Below, one piece after another: positions 1 through 13,529 of a DNA stretch of 64,000 nucleotides. A model generated the notes under the pieces. That model worked only from the letters and a program-made list of their open reading frames with translations, searched no databases and was not told the origin of the DNA. Position 1 is the first letter of the stretch, and each line of letters opens with the position of its first letter. The translations under genes were made by a program, and so were the position numbers. The DNA comes from Raphanus sativus (lineage: Eukaryota; Streptophyta; Magnoliopsida; Brassicales; Brassicaceae). The stretch covers positions 26,883,288-26,947,287 of the forward strand of contig NC_079519.1 in assembly GCF_000801105.2 (NCBI RefSeq), given 5' to 3'.

Positions 1-1568
1 CTTGTCCCATCCCTCGACGTTGAAGTCAAGGAGCATCGGATCATTAAGGTCTATGGGCGCTCCCTCAATCTTGTTCGGCCACGGGTACCCAGGTGGAGCA
101 CTCGCGGCTGGAGAAGCTGTGCTCTTGGTGGCTCTTGCGTTCCGCATCTTTGGAGGCATCTGCAAGACAAAAACGAAATCCCAATATCAGCACAGTTCGT
201 TGGTTGTTCTAGAAACGATGGAACAATCCAATCTTCTTGTTCTACTCAAGTCCATCGATTACTAGACAACCTATACAAGCCTCAATCTCAACAGTAGAAA
301 TCGCAAAGGCAACAAATCGGTTCCTCTTCCATTGAAGATCAATCATGAATTCAATCCTAGTAGCAAGTATACTATCAAGAGCTACAACCTAGGATGAAAT
401 TGCAAAGCATAAAGGAAAGAGAGAACCCAAGAAATCACTCCCAAATCGCGATTTGCATGCGCAAAAAAGGGGGGAGTTCTTGTCCGATTACCTTGATTGG
501 AGAGATGATTCCTGCAAAACAACCCAATCTCAAGAGAATCCCAAGAGTTTAGAACCAAAATCGATGAGATAGAGAGAGAGGTGAGTTTGCGATTTTTAGG
601 GTTCTAGGGGGGGATGAGCGGCGAGAGAGATGAAGTGGGGAAGTGGAATGTTTGGTTTTTTAATAGCCAATCAAAACCGCTTCCCCTTCGCTTTTTTTTT
701 TATTATTATTTTTTTTGGTTCGAGAACTTACCTGGGAACAATCGGCGGAACAACCGCTGGAGTGCTCTCTTGGAGTGATCTCGAATTTTCTTGATTTTTC
801 AACCTGCAAGTTAGTTCCTAGGAAGATAAAGACAAAAAGAAAACAATATTTACACTCACCAGTGAGTTGCCTCCCACCAAGCGCTTGTTTTCTGTCACTA
901 GCTTGACTTCAGTGAGCCGATTAGGCTTGAGGGGGATCGCTTAAGGGTATCTCTACACCTTCAGCGATTGTTGTGTCAGCAAGATATGGCTTGAGACGCT
1001 GACCATTGACAACAAATTCTCCTCCTCTTGTGTCCAGCAACACAACAGCTCCATAGGGGCGAACCTCCTTAATGGTGAAAGGTCCAGACCATCTAGATTT
1101 AAGCTTTCCAGGGAACAGCTTAACCCGTGAATTGAAGAGTAAAACCTGATCGTTCGGAGCAAAGCTTCTGCTGATGATCCGCTTGTCGTGGAACGCCTTG
1201 GTCTTTTCCTTGTAGATCTTAGAACTCTCATAGGCCAGATGCCTGATCTCCTCCAACTCGTGGATCTGAATGTGTTCGCCTCTCCTTGGCAGGTTGAGAT
1301 CGAAGTTGAGTAGTTTGACAGCCCAAGCCGCCTTGTACTCTAGCTCAACAGGTAGTGGCATGCCTTGCCATAGACCAGATGATATGCGGGTGTCCCTAAA
1401 GGGGCTTGTAGGCTGTTCTGTATGCCCAGAGAGCATCGTCAAGCTTAAGGGACCAATCCTTGCGGGTGGTGTTGACAGTTCTTCTGCAGGATGTTCTTGA
1501 TCTCCCTATTTGAAACTTCCACTTGACCACTTGTTTGAGGATGGTAGGCGGTTGCAACCTTGTGTTTC
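1..1568 (-). mobile_element. Athila-type Gypsy retrotransposon, partial copy (3' half)
   Basis: This stretch matches 55573-57145 of the large Athila element almost base for base, in the same minus orientation. It holds the start of the third ORF (ATG at about 159), a non-coding spacer (about 160-920), and the C-terminal end of pol (stop at 921-923). Small indels relative to the second copy break the pol frame around 1290-1490, so this copy is not coding. It is cut on the left by the window edge and on the right by the N gap. The 5' part of pol, gag and the 5' LTR (about 6.4 kb in the other copy) should lie to the right but are absent, so the gap probably hides them. Confidence 0.92.
921..1568 (-). 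pseudogene. Athila pol C-terminus (integrase end), frameshifted
   Basis: The minus-strand frame ending at 921 encodes the last roughly 140 residues of the Athila integrase C-terminal region, with the same final residues as the intact pol at 56497 (PLSDPPQA then stop). Upstream, indels around 1290 and 1340-1490 move the conserved segment ([20 protein letters not shown], near the gap) into another frame. Relic of the element above, not a host gene. Confidence 0.85.
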
Positions 1569-1668
1569 NNNNNNNNNNNNNNNNNNNNNNNNNNNNNNNN
1601 NNNNNNNNNNNNNNNNNNNNNNNNNNNNNNNNNNNNNNNNNNNNNNNNNNNNNNNNNNNNNNNNNNNN
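1569..1668. other. Assembly gap (100 N)
   Basis: Exactly 100 N, the conventional placeholder for a gap of unknown size. It separates the Athila fragment from the CLE14-like gene; the missing half of the element implies the true gap is probably several kilobases. Confidence 0.98.
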
Positions 1669-1809
1669 AACTCAATAAGAATTTTGTTTCTTTCCTTCTC
1701 TAACAAGATCCTACAATAAAAATACATCTTAGCTTAACTCATCCACATGGACCACATCAAACAACATTAGCAAGAAACAAGAAATTTCTTCAAAAAGAAT
1801 AAGAAAGAG

Positions 1810-2065
1810 ATGAAGCTTTGGGGTTCAAGATTATCGTTTCTAATCGTGGTGATCTTTTCTCTTCGCTGGACTTCATATCTCCTCAGACGCCCGCAAGCTT
1901 CCTAGCATGACGGCTATGGAGGAGTTCCAAGAACAGTTTCGGCAGGCAAGATTTGACGGTGAGAGAATGTTATCGGAAGGGAATACCGGCAAGAAGAACG
2001 ATCAGATCTACGGAGTTTCAGTTAGGGAAGTTCCCGACGGTCCAAACCCGCTTCACAACAAATGA
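1810..2065 (+). pseudogene. CLE14: CLE14-like CLE signalling peptide precursor, with a +1 frameshift
   Basis: CLE genes encode small secreted precursors whose C-terminal 12 residues are processed into a ligand for leucine-rich-repeat receptor kinases. The frame from ATG 1810 gives a hydrophobic signal-peptide start (MKLWGSRLSFLIVVIFSL). The frame from 1862 continues with AGLHISSDARKLPSM and ends in the CLE box REVPDGPNPLHN (2024-2059), Lys and TGA. The two parts match the remembered Arabidopsis CLE14 precursor along their length, but one extra base near 1859-1863 puts them out of frame; without it the precursor would be 84 residues. The gene is single-exon like its relative. It starts only 141 bp after the N gap beside a retrotransposon. 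The frameshift may be real decay or a sequencing indel. CLE-box positions 2 and 5 (Glu, Asp) differ from the Leu and Lys I recall for CLE14. An ORF from the internal ATG at 1907 would lack the signal peptide. Confidence 0.78.
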
Positions 2066-2282
2066 TACGTTTCATATTATTAATTTATGCTAGGATTTTA
2101 TTTGAGAAAGAAATTCTCAGTTTTCTGTCTCAACAAATGATCTCATGTATGATAGACACACACACACATAGAAACTTTGTAGTATTTTGTATTTAAATTT
2201 ATTACATACAGCGTTCTTCAAATCATGTATCAGTTGGTTTTCGTTTTGTGGTAAGTAAATAAGGAAAATATAAGCTAGTTTC

Positions 2283-2367
2283 AGTTTATTGTTGTGACTA
2301 TAATAAGGCATCTGCCATGCTATGAGTTTAAGTTTATTGTTGTGACTATAATAAGGCATCTGCCATG
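2283..2367. repeat. Two-copy tandem repeat, 37-bp core, 48-bp period
   Basis: A 37-base core including TGTGACTATAATAAGGCATC occurs at 2283-2319 and again at 2331-2367 without mismatch. The copies are separated by 11 bases. Confidence 0.9.
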
Positions 2368-2856
2368 TTACTTTGTCAGAGGTAGTATTTTCCTAATGCC
2401 GTTTTCTATTTTTTTTTTTTCAAAAAAATTGAAGCTTTTATAATAGGGAGACGATATTTACGAATGAAAACTATACTTTCAAACTTCAAAATATTTTCGA
2501 ATAGTTAATTTTGAAATTTCTTCTCAAAGAAATTGATCGGTCAACATGTATATATGAACACAATAACCAGAAGAATAAATAAGTAATATATTCAACAAAC
2601 TGTATAATAGAATCATTGAACTGGACTTTGATAAATATAAAACAATCTTACATTTTGTAAATAAATTGATAATCATGAATTAGGAGTCAAAGTCAACAAA
2701 ATAGGTAGACAGGCACAGCCATGCATTTGACCCCTTTTATGTCCAATATAATCAAAAACGTTTATCTAATCATAAAATCAACATGTTATATTCAGTTATA
2801 TATTTTTTTTGTCTGCGTGGACATTTTCAAAGTATAACTAAAAGGTAAGAGGTATG

Positions 2857-2891
2857 ATCAGCATCTGTTGGCAAAAAAAGAATCAGCATCT
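2857..2891. repeat. Micro-insertion flanked by 10-bp direct repeat
   Basis: ATCAGCATCT occurs at 2857-2866 and 2882-2891 around a 15-base insert GTTGGCAAAAAAAGA. The short A-rich insert between exact direct repeats looks like a severely truncated retroposon. Confidence 0.6.
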
Positions 2892-4085
2892 CTACGTAAG
2901 ATTATTGAAAACCAAATTGTTGACGGCATTATAAAAGGCCGGATTAAAGCTTGTGTGTGTTTTCATTCAGAAAAAAGAAGTTAAATTTGGCCAACCTTTT
3001 TCAAAACTCTCTTTATTCTAATGGTGTAAATCATCTAACTATAACCTTAGCAGCCTGAGTTTGAATTGGTAGTATGCATGCCATTGTCTCAGCCTTTTTT
3101 CTCAATTAGCTTGTGGTTTTTAAAAGTCAGGACCGCTACTAATACTAAGAAGAAAATGAGAAAACAGACCTACAATTCAGAAAGTTTATGAAAATTCCGC
3201 TACTAATAGCAAGTTGAATTTGTAACAGTTTCCCTTGTGTGTGAATTTTATTAGAGTGTATACACTGGTTTAGTATGGTTAAGTAGAAGTAGTTGGTTTA
3301 GTAGTTAATTTGATTTACAATTGTGTTCAAGTAAACTCTTCTTTCCTCGTTTACATGTAATGAAGATATTTTCACAATCTCTTTCTCTCGAGCTTGATCA
3401 CCTTGAGAGAATCTGAAAATTTGTCTATAGTTTTCTTTGTGTGTCTTCACTAACATGTAATGATTGGAAATTTTATGTTTTTTATTTTATCGTAGCCACA
3501 GTCACAGCCAAAAAGATTGCACCAGTTGGAATCACGAGCAACAACGCAGTGTCTACTTGAAGGTAAGTGGATAAAGAGTAATAAGAATAATACAGAGAAG
3601 TTTGTTGCTTAGTGAAAGTATACCGTAATTGAAGAAACATCGTTTCTCTACTGCAGATGAGGATATGAGTACTGGCAATAAGGAAGTCTCCTGATCCTAC
3701 ATGTGTGGTACAGGTAGCCAAAGTTCAAGCTTACCTTGTTGCGTGTCCTTGGAAACTAAAGAGACTTCCACAAGCTCTTAATATAAGAAAGAACTCGTAT
3801 ATGTATGTGCCTAATAACTTATGAAGTTATGATCATAAAACTAGAATTGAGAACAAAAATTCTTAAATACCAAAACAAGACTGAAACAAATTCTTGACAA
3901 ACGAATCAAACTCTCGAGAGTTTTGAATTACTAACCGAACAGAACAGAACAATAACAATAATAAAAATAAGAATAAGAAGAAACTCTCTTAACAGAACTC
4001 TTTTTTCAAGAGGGAAGCCCTCAACATTTTATTACCAAGACTCAACAAATTAAAGTGTAACACACATTTGGTGTTTTTGATCTCT

Positions 4086-5137
4086 TTAGTAAGAAGCTTC
4101 AGAGTTTTTCCAGCCTCCATAAGACTCTTCCTCGAAACCCCTGCTTCGGTTTTCCTAACAAACAAAAAAAAACGAACACATTGTTCTTCAGCATCCAGAC
4201 TTATCCTTAAAAGAAAAAAAGCAAATCAAGAACGATGCAAGACATCATTTGATTGTTTGTTTGTTTATACCGAAGGTTTGAAGGATAGTCCGATCCAGAT
4301 CTCGCCTTTGAACTCTTCATCCTTCACAACATTGTATGCAGCTGGTGGGATATCCCCTTCCAGGAAAACCGCCTCCAATGGAATACTGCATTGTTTTCAA
4401 AAACAACTTATTATCTCTTCGATTAGCGTCTAAAAACCATATATCTTATTAAATCTGATCATATGGTTTACATTGTAAGAAGATCTTACGTTGCTTCACC
4501 AAGGGGATCATCCTCTGTGCCAACATCTGTGTCAAAGAGTTTGGCTTTTAACTCTGTAGTTCCTTCAGAGACATTGAAGATAAATGTCTCATTCCATTCC
4601 GGAGTTGTGCCTTGTCCTGCCAAAAAGACAAGATTCATTTATTTATTTTTTTAAGTCTCGAAACACAAAGGATCTTTGATTGAGAGAGAACTGACCTGAT
4701 GCAACATTGCTCTTCTGATCTTGAGTCCGGCAAGTGAGGAGCACATAAGGATCCATGCTATCTGTTTTTTTAAAGCCAGCACGAGTCAGTCAAAGAAGAT
4801 GCAAACCCATCTTTGATCTTAAATCTTAAAGATTTATATAAATCTCAAATAGGAATGTGAATCTTGTTATCAAAGTTTTCATAAAACAGATCCACAAAAA
4901 TCCGATTCATTGGAATATCAGAGTGGGACTACCGTTTCACAATTATTAAATCTTTGATCCCAAAAAGGTCGAAACGTTTAAACACGTGAACACACACATT
5001 CGCAATTTGAACACGTTTGAGACAAAACCAATCAAACATCAGAAAAGCAAGTGATTGTATGAAAGCTTACTCAGAAAATCAGAATCCTCGAGACCTTTGG
5101 CGCTGACAAGAACAACTTCAAGCGTTCCATGCGGCAT
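4086..5137 (-). pseudogene. C2-domain (Ca2+-dependent lipid-binding) small protein, five exons, one-base insertion in exon 3
   Basis: The protein would be a single C2 domain with a short tail, resembling the elicitor-responsive/CaLB family; such domains bind membrane phospholipids, usually with Ca2+. Exons on the minus strand are 5137-5071, 4761-4696, 4617-4490, 4385-4271 and 4154-4086, all with GT-AG introns. Exon 1 gives MPHGTLEVVLVSAKGLEDSD, exon 2 the DPYVLLTCRTQDQKSNV strand, exon 3 PEWNETFIFNVSEG and the acidic loop FDTDVGTEDD, exon 5 the tail ending NSEASY. Length would be 147 residues, equal to the Arabidopsis relative I recall as At1g63220. At about 4560-4562 the run GGAAACTACAG has one A too many, shifting the frame between SEG and TTELKAK and leading to an early stop. 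Exon structure is otherwise intact, so a sequencing error is a live alternative to real loss of function. Confidence 0.85.
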
Positions 5138-8100
5138 TTTTCTTCTCCTTCTTCTCTTCTGATCTTTTCCTTCAAAAGAATCTCAGAGAAAGTGAAAGAT
5201 TCAGATCCCCAAAAGAGAGGTGTGAGAGGCTTTTGTCTGATTGGTTGGTTTTGTAATAAATCTGTCCTTTTCAATTCTATAGATCGTTTTCCTGCACGAC
5301 AAATGGAAATTTATTTATTTATTTTTTGATCAAATACAAATGGACGATTATCACTGAGAACACACTCACAAACATTATCGAGACAAATTTTGCATTGCAA
5401 AATATGGATACCATATTGTCCACAAGCTATTTTAATGCCTATTAAGTATTTCAAAATATCCAAATTCATTCATGTGTAAATAATATTTTAACTGAGTGAT
5501 AACTATAAAGTTATCTCGAATCGTCACTAGATCATTGACATATTACCACAAACCCAAGTTAATAAAGAGTAATTATATCGTCTGGTGGAGGTTTCATATA
5601 GATTTTCTTTTTCAAGATCAAGATATTTAAAAACATTATGAGCATCCATTTGATAAAATTTTCAATTTTTATGGTGCTATATATTGTTTAATTCTACAAA
5701 AATATTTCTTCGGTATCTTGTTTGACATTATGATTATAATAGTATGTGAGTTTATATATTATGTACTTTTTTATTAGTTGTCGATAAATGCCAAAATAAT
5801 CTTAAAATGTTTTGGTACCAAAAGTTCATAATTTAAAATAATCAAACAGAGAGATACTCTCAAATATGAAAATGAAAGATTTTCAATTTATATGTTTTTC
5901 ATAGATTATAATTTTAAATTTATTTATTTATAATTTAAATTTGGAAACAAAATATGTTAGGACTTTTGGATATATCATTAAAATAAAAAGTATTATACAC
6001 TTGAAAAGAAAGAAATTCTTAGAACTGAGTTTGGAATTGTAGCCAATAACGTTCCATTACATTTTAAAATTGTGTTTAACTACCGACGTCTAATTGGCCT
6101 AATGGTAAAAGATTTTTATAAAAAAAATCGTGTTTAACTATGTTTAGCATCTAATCGTATCGGTGTATTAAACTCACATTTTTGTTGCAACAATTAACAG
6201 TATTGAACTGGTTTGATTTAAAATTCAATATATTGTTTATCCCTTGGAACAGCCAACAAAACTGCTATCTGATCCTTTTCTCTTGGTATATGAAAATTTT
6301 GAAGTCCGAAAATTTTCTGTGAAACAATACTACCTCCCTAAGCTTCATAGAGAGACTCGACCATGATTTAGGATCCGGAATCATCAATATATTTGGTCGT
6401 CATATCTTTATAAGATAGAAATAAAGATTTTGACATTTGTCATCATTGATCGTCATTATTATTGTTATTGATAAAAAAATTAAAAGATATGACATTAAGA
6501 TTAGGCAATTAAATTTAGTTTATGTAACTTATTATTCAACTATTTAGAAGGTTAATTAATGGTGGTAAAAGATCAAAATACCATTAATAAAAATAATAGG
6601 ATATAATTAAATTTAGTGACAATTTGCATAAATCTATACTATTGCTTGAGAAATGATTTAGTTTACTTATCATGTTCTCCATAATTTTATGTTATTTTGC
6701 TTTTTTCATATTAGTTTGCTTATTTATTATGTTTTATTAATTTTAGAAGTTTATTTGTCATATTTCCATAATTTTAGGCTGAGTCATTAGTTTTAATAAA
6801 TATTTTTCAAATTGTTAGTTTTAAACAATTTTAGTGATGATTTAATAAATATTTTTCATTATATTCAGGATAATTATTAATGGGTATTATCAAATCTTAA
6901 CAATAAGTTTATAGCTATTTTCATCTTATGTTTACTTTAATATATCATAAAATATTATTTATTTATTATTATTTTAAAGGAAAATTTCTTCTTTTTTTGT
7001 GTCATGGAAGAGTTATATTTTGTTTGGTCTATACTTTATAGTGCTATGAATTTCATTGATATCAGTTTACCAATAAAAAAAAACTATAAGTCTAAGGAAT
7101 ACAATATCTTGCTATGATAATTAAAAACTCAGATTTTACTAGAAATATACAATTTATTACTTTAATTAATAATATTTTAGTTAAATAGAAGTATGTTTTT
7201 AATTATTGTAGATTTTACTATAAGTTCCAATGAAGAAAAAAATTATATAAAATGTAATCAAACTAATGTTCGTAGGAATTATCAAAGAAGAAAAAAATGT
7301 TCAATCATCTATATACTATTATTTGATGAATAGAAGTTTTGTTTTCATAGACTATACTGATAATTGTAATTGTGGTTTATTTTGTAGATTAAAATATTAT
7401 GTTAGTTTACAGTACTAATTAATTTAATACTTGAAACTAATTAAATAATTTAGACTCAAACAAAAGAATTATACTAAAATTAGACTTGGTTAGATATATA
7501 TTAATCTGCACAAAATGTAAACTATCATCTAGTCCACAAGTCAGCTATCAGGATCTTTGGGGCTTGTTGCGAGGGTTAGGGAAGAGCCACGGCGGATCGA
7601 TTCTTCGAAGATGGATGGACTCTTCGGAGATGGCGGTTCTTCGGAATGTGCCTCCTTACTGTCACTGTTTCTCCCTTCCGGATTGAATAATGAGTGGATA
7701 CAGTGACTCAGACTTGTACACCGCAAAACATTATAAGTTAAAAAGTATTTTTACTTCTTTGTCAGAAACCCAAACATTATAAATAATCTAACTCAGGTGC
7801 TGAAAGTTATAGCCACAATTCCTTTTTCACCAGAACTGATTCGTCTCAACCATCTAATCACTTTTACAAAAAAGAAAACTTTCTTTGATTTAAAAGATCA
7901 TTAATTATCTAAAAGTAGAAGACTAAGTTATCCGTTTATCCCACCAACTCCAATCCTCGTGGATTTGGTCTTCACTCGTTATCCATTAATCCAAAAATAG
8001 GTTAAGAACAGGCAAATGAATATCTTTTTTGTTGTTCAAACAAAATCTTTTTTTGGTCAAAAATGTGTTAAGTGTTAATATCATTTTCCTCGTCACTTAT

Positions 8101-8281
8101 ATAACGAACCTTCACGAGTTCTTTTCCAACAACATAAAAGAAACCATCAAAAAGGAGATTTCTCCATCTTAACCTCTTCCTTTATTCCGTTCACGGCTAC
8201 GTTCTTATCTACTCACAAGAACCCCAACAGATCAATAAAAAGACTCTTACTTTCCCTCTCTCCCCTTGCTGAAAAAGATCA
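5138..8281. other. Intergenic, mostly very AT-rich
   Basis: No gene recognised. A GC-richer patch at about 7545-7690 stands out from its AT-rich surroundings and may be a relic of a lost gene, but its translations match nothing I know. Another short insertion lies at 6083-6129. The last 120 bases include the UGE3 5' leader. Confidence 0.5.
6072..6140 (+). repeat. Truncated SINE-like insertion with tRNA A-box, flanked by 11-bp direct repeat
   Basis: GTGTTTAACTA occurs at 6072-6082 and 6130-6140. The 47-base insert contains TGGCCTAATGG, which fits the tRNA-promoter A-box (TGGCNNARTGG), followed by A-rich sequence. It reads as the 5' end of a tRNA-derived SINE joined directly to an A-tail, with the body missing. 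Confidence 0.55.
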
Positions 8282-10300
<2,019 letters not shown>

Positions 10301-10646
10301 ACCATCTTCATTTTCTCTTTTAAGTTTTTTCTTTTTCTTTCACCACTCAACATAAAGAATTGTATCGAACGAGTCTTCTTCCAGTTAATAAGAATCTACG
10401 TTAAACTGTACCGATATCAAGTTATCAACTAATCATGAAAACAAGATGTTGTCTTGTTGAGCAAGTAAAGTAAGAGCCAGAAGATGTTAAACAACATAAC
10501 TAAACTGTGTATTACAATAACACAACAAGCAAAAGATAAAACTACGACTTGATCAATGTTTGAACTCTTTTTTTATTTCTTGGGTTCCCTCGCTGCTAAT
10601 GTGATACATGTATCCGCATATTTGCAAGTTTTTTTCTTCTTCTGTG

Positions 10647-12022
10647 TTAGACTACCTCGCCATCTTCATAGTTGCTATTCTTGAGGATGTTGTATTTGCA
10701 GAGAGGACAAGTAGCGTTAATGTAAAGCCATTTGTCCACACAATTGCAATGGAAATGGTGGCCACAAGGAAGTTCTCTTAGCTCTGTCTCGTCTTCATAA
10801 ACTGAAAGACAAATGGAGCATTCCTGTAGAGATTCACACAACAAAAATCCGGCTCTAGTTTGTCAAAAATCAAAAATGCAGGTTACTAACGGAAAGAGGA
10901 AGTGAAAATTTTGTGTGACTTACTGCATCTTCATGAGGAAGAGTATGTTGGAGGGGTGAATCTGTACCACATTCAGTCATCACTCCTCCTGAATCTCCTT
11001 TTGCTTGTTCTTCATCAAAAGTAGACACACCAACTTTTCGAAATTTGAATTTCGTAAGTTGGTTAATGTCTTCTTTAGAAGCTCCTTCCTGCATTTTCAA
11101 CTGATTTCCATTATTATAAATATATCAAAAAGAAAAATCAAGTTTCTTTGATGAGGAGTGTTACCTGTTCTGCAACTGCATACAGAACCGCAATGATGCA
11201 AGGCAAGCAGCAGCAAACAGCAATGCCGATCACACAAGCCAGTGCAATGCAAAAAACCACAAAGAACACATCGAAACCAAGAAAGACTATACACAACCTT
11301 ACAACCAAAACAAAACAAAAATAAAAAGCTATTTATTCAAACAAACTGAGAATTTTAAGAGATAAAAAAACAAAAAAAAAACAAACCAGTAAAGCTGAGG
11401 TGACCCTTGTGCTAGCTCTTGGCCACCAGAAGACACCCAGTAGAATCCAATAATCCACCATATAAACGACAACATTGTATTTGCAGACTCTAGATGCTTA
11501 GTATAACTGCAAACACTAATAAATCACATTATATCCCAAACACACACAAAAGCATATATAAAAGAACACATACCTTTTGCTTTCACTACAAGAAGAAGAA
11601 GGACTCCTGTTACTACTCCTCCTACGACACTCCAAACAGACACAGACCATATGCATCACACACTGCAACCCATACCCAACGGTCCAAACCCTAAGCGGCG
11701 TATTGGGCTTCTCATCGCTGCTGAGCACGAGTACAGCTGTCGCAACGGCGACGAAGGCGAGGTTCCAGACGAAATCAAGAACCACCACGGGCTTCGAGTA
11801 CGCCCAATCGCTTTGCCTCTCCTCGAGCTCCTCCGCCGCTGTTTCGCGAACCAGCATCGACGGCTCTCTCGCCGTCATCGTCGTCGTCCTCCCGCTGCTT
11901 GCATGTCTGAGTAACCTCTCTGCTGCTTCTCTCAGGCCTTGTCTCCTCGCCGACCTCCTTCCACCACCACCTCCGGTTAAAATCAAAGGCCTCGCATCGT
12001 TCTCGGTTGTCTCTATTGGCAT
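10647..12022 (-). CDS. Membrane-bound RING-H2 E3 ubiquitin ligase, five exons
   Basis: Probable E3 ubiquitin ligase anchored in an endomembrane. Exons on the minus strand: 12022-11574, 11506-11387, 11297-11165, 11088-10924, 10823-10647, giving 347 residues. Order: an acidic/glycine-rich N-terminus; the conserved block [20 protein letters not shown]; about four hydrophobic segments ([17 protein letters not shown], the [17 protein letters not shown] region, [11 protein letters not shown], and a long Cys-rich one in exon 3); a charged linker; then a C-terminal RING-H2 domain in exon 5 (CSIC at its start, [10 protein letters not shown] with the two zinc-binding His, and CPLC near its end). It resembles the RING protein I recall as Arabidopsis At1g63170, next to UGE3 and RFC2 there too. 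All introns are GT-AG and the frame is continuous. Substrate unknown. Confidence 0.9.
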
Positions 12023-12884
12023 TTTTTTGTTTTATTTCAGCATTCGTCGAAATTGGTGTGTAGGATTATGTTATGACGATGGAGGAATTACAATCTCAGA
12101 GTCAAAACCGGAGTATCTAGGGGTTCGAATCGAACAGAGAAAGAAGATGAAACGCATTAATGGGAACACGTGTTTTATGTCTGAATTGAATTACAGTATA
12201 CAGAATTCAAAATTTAATATTTATGTCTCTCCTTGGTAATCTCCAATATATTTTCCTATTTTTATTTCTAAAATATAATATTTTAAAAACAAAGATGAAT
12301 TTCTTCAATATATTCTTCTATTTTTGCCTATATAAAAATATTTTCAAAAGATTTTATTTTAATTTTACAAGAAATACCTTATATTTATAAAAGTTGAAAC
12401 CTAATCCTGTATATTTTTAACTTTTGAAAACAATTCATCGAATTATGAATTTTTTAAACTAAAATTTTATTAGAAACTATTATGTAAACAAAAATGTAAT
12501 TATATTCTTACAACACTGTTTTTCTATAAAAATAAAAATAATTATTTAGGTTATATCTACAAAAATTTGGAAGTTAAAGAAGTATTTTGAAAATAAGAAA
12601 AAAAGTATAGAAAGGAATACTATTTCTTTCTATATAAATAGAAAAAAAGATAACAATCTCTAGTTTAGAGATAAAAATAAAGGTTAGATGAAACAATTTT
12701 ATAGAGGTGAAAATATTAATACGTTGGAGATTCTATGTTGCTCAAAAAAAAAAGTTGGAGATTGTCAGCCAAACAAAAACGTGGGGGCATGTATGTAAAA
12801 TACATCGAGGTCTTTTACTCCAAAGTTCAATACTTTGGTCCAGATTTCGTATGCTTCTCTTTTATAAGGACCTTTTAATGCAAA
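12023..12884. other. Intergenic between RING gene and Helitron
   Basis: Contains the RING gene 5' leader and promoter, then AT-rich sequence with the micro-insertion at 12733-12753. No further gene seen. Confidence 0.6.
12723..12763. repeat. Micro-insertion flanked by 10-bp direct repeat
   Basis: GTTGGAGATT occurs at 12723-12732 and 12754-12763. The insert between them is CTATGTTGCTC followed by ten A. Confidence 0.65.
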
Positions 12885-13529
12885 CTAGATCTTGACCCGC
12901 GCTTTGGAAGCGCGGAATATTTTACGATGAAAAAATTCACTAATAACTTACCAAATATTTTGGTAATTTTTAAAGAGTGTGTATTTAAAATATTTTTGCA
13001 TTTAAATCAGTGTTTTTAAATTCAACCCGATTGTGATTATACCAGTTAATCCGGAGATCTGACAATTCAATTTAAGTTTTTAAAAAATTCATATCAAAAA
13101 AATCACTAAAATCCGAGACTAACCGATTGAACTGATGGATGACCGATATGTAATATAATTTGATTTAAATTGTAATATTTTCATAATTTGTAATCTTATA
13201 ATCCAAATTTTAAAGTTCATTATTTTGCAATTTATGAAATTATGACGTTTCTACAAAATTTTAAAAAGAAAATGATAGATATAAAATAACTAAAATTAAT
13301 TATTGTATTGTTTGGAAACATTGATAGTAGTATAAAAATATATTGTTTGGAAACATTGATAGTAGTATAAAGAAATAAGTATATTGTTTGGAAACATGGA
13401 TAGTAGTATAAAGAAAGGAACATTAGTGATTTAATGTAGGTTTAACTAAAGTATAAATGTGTATTTAATTTAAAAACTTACAAAATAAATGTTAGGTTCA
13501 ACAGAATGTTTCTGTTTTAATAAGATAGA
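12885..13529 (-). mobile_element. Non-autonomous Helitron upstream of RFC2
   Basis: Read on the minus strand, it starts with TCTATCTTATTAAAACAG (13529 downwards) and ends with a GC-rich hairpin (CCGCGCTTCCAAAGCGCGG) followed by GTCAAGATCTAG, the usual Helitron 3' terminus. It sits between A and T with no target duplication, as expected for rolling-circle transposition. No coding capacity is seen. It ends 87 bp upstream of the RFC2 start codon. Confidence 0.8.
13305..13415. repeat. Three-copy tandem repeat inside the Helitron
   Basis: About 30 bases including TATTGTTTGGAAACATTGAT and AGTAGTATAAA occur three times, starting near 13306, 13341 and 13382, with variable A/T-rich spacers. Confidence 0.85.

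Larger units (their letters stand above)
2066..4085. other. Intergenic, AT-rich, no supported gene
   Basis: Apart from the tandem repeat at 2283-2367 and the micro-insertion at 2857-2891, I see no gene. A minus-strand stretch at about 3490-3780 has a hydrophobic segment (ALLLVIPTGAIFLAVTV) and splice-like sites and could be a relic of a membrane-protein exon, but I cannot identify it. Confidence 0.5.

Noticed and set aside
3482..3721. Minus-strand ORF with a hydrophobic C-terminal segment
   Set aside because: No recognisable family; the ORF crosses splice-like sites and may be a relic. Not enough to call a gene.
7541..7726. ORFs on both strands in a GC-richer patch
   Set aside because: Short, overlapping, no domain; mentioned only as a possible gene relic.
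11577..12239. 220-codon plus-strand ORF
   Set aside because: It is the antisense shadow of exon 1 of the RING gene, whose protein and splice sites are clear.
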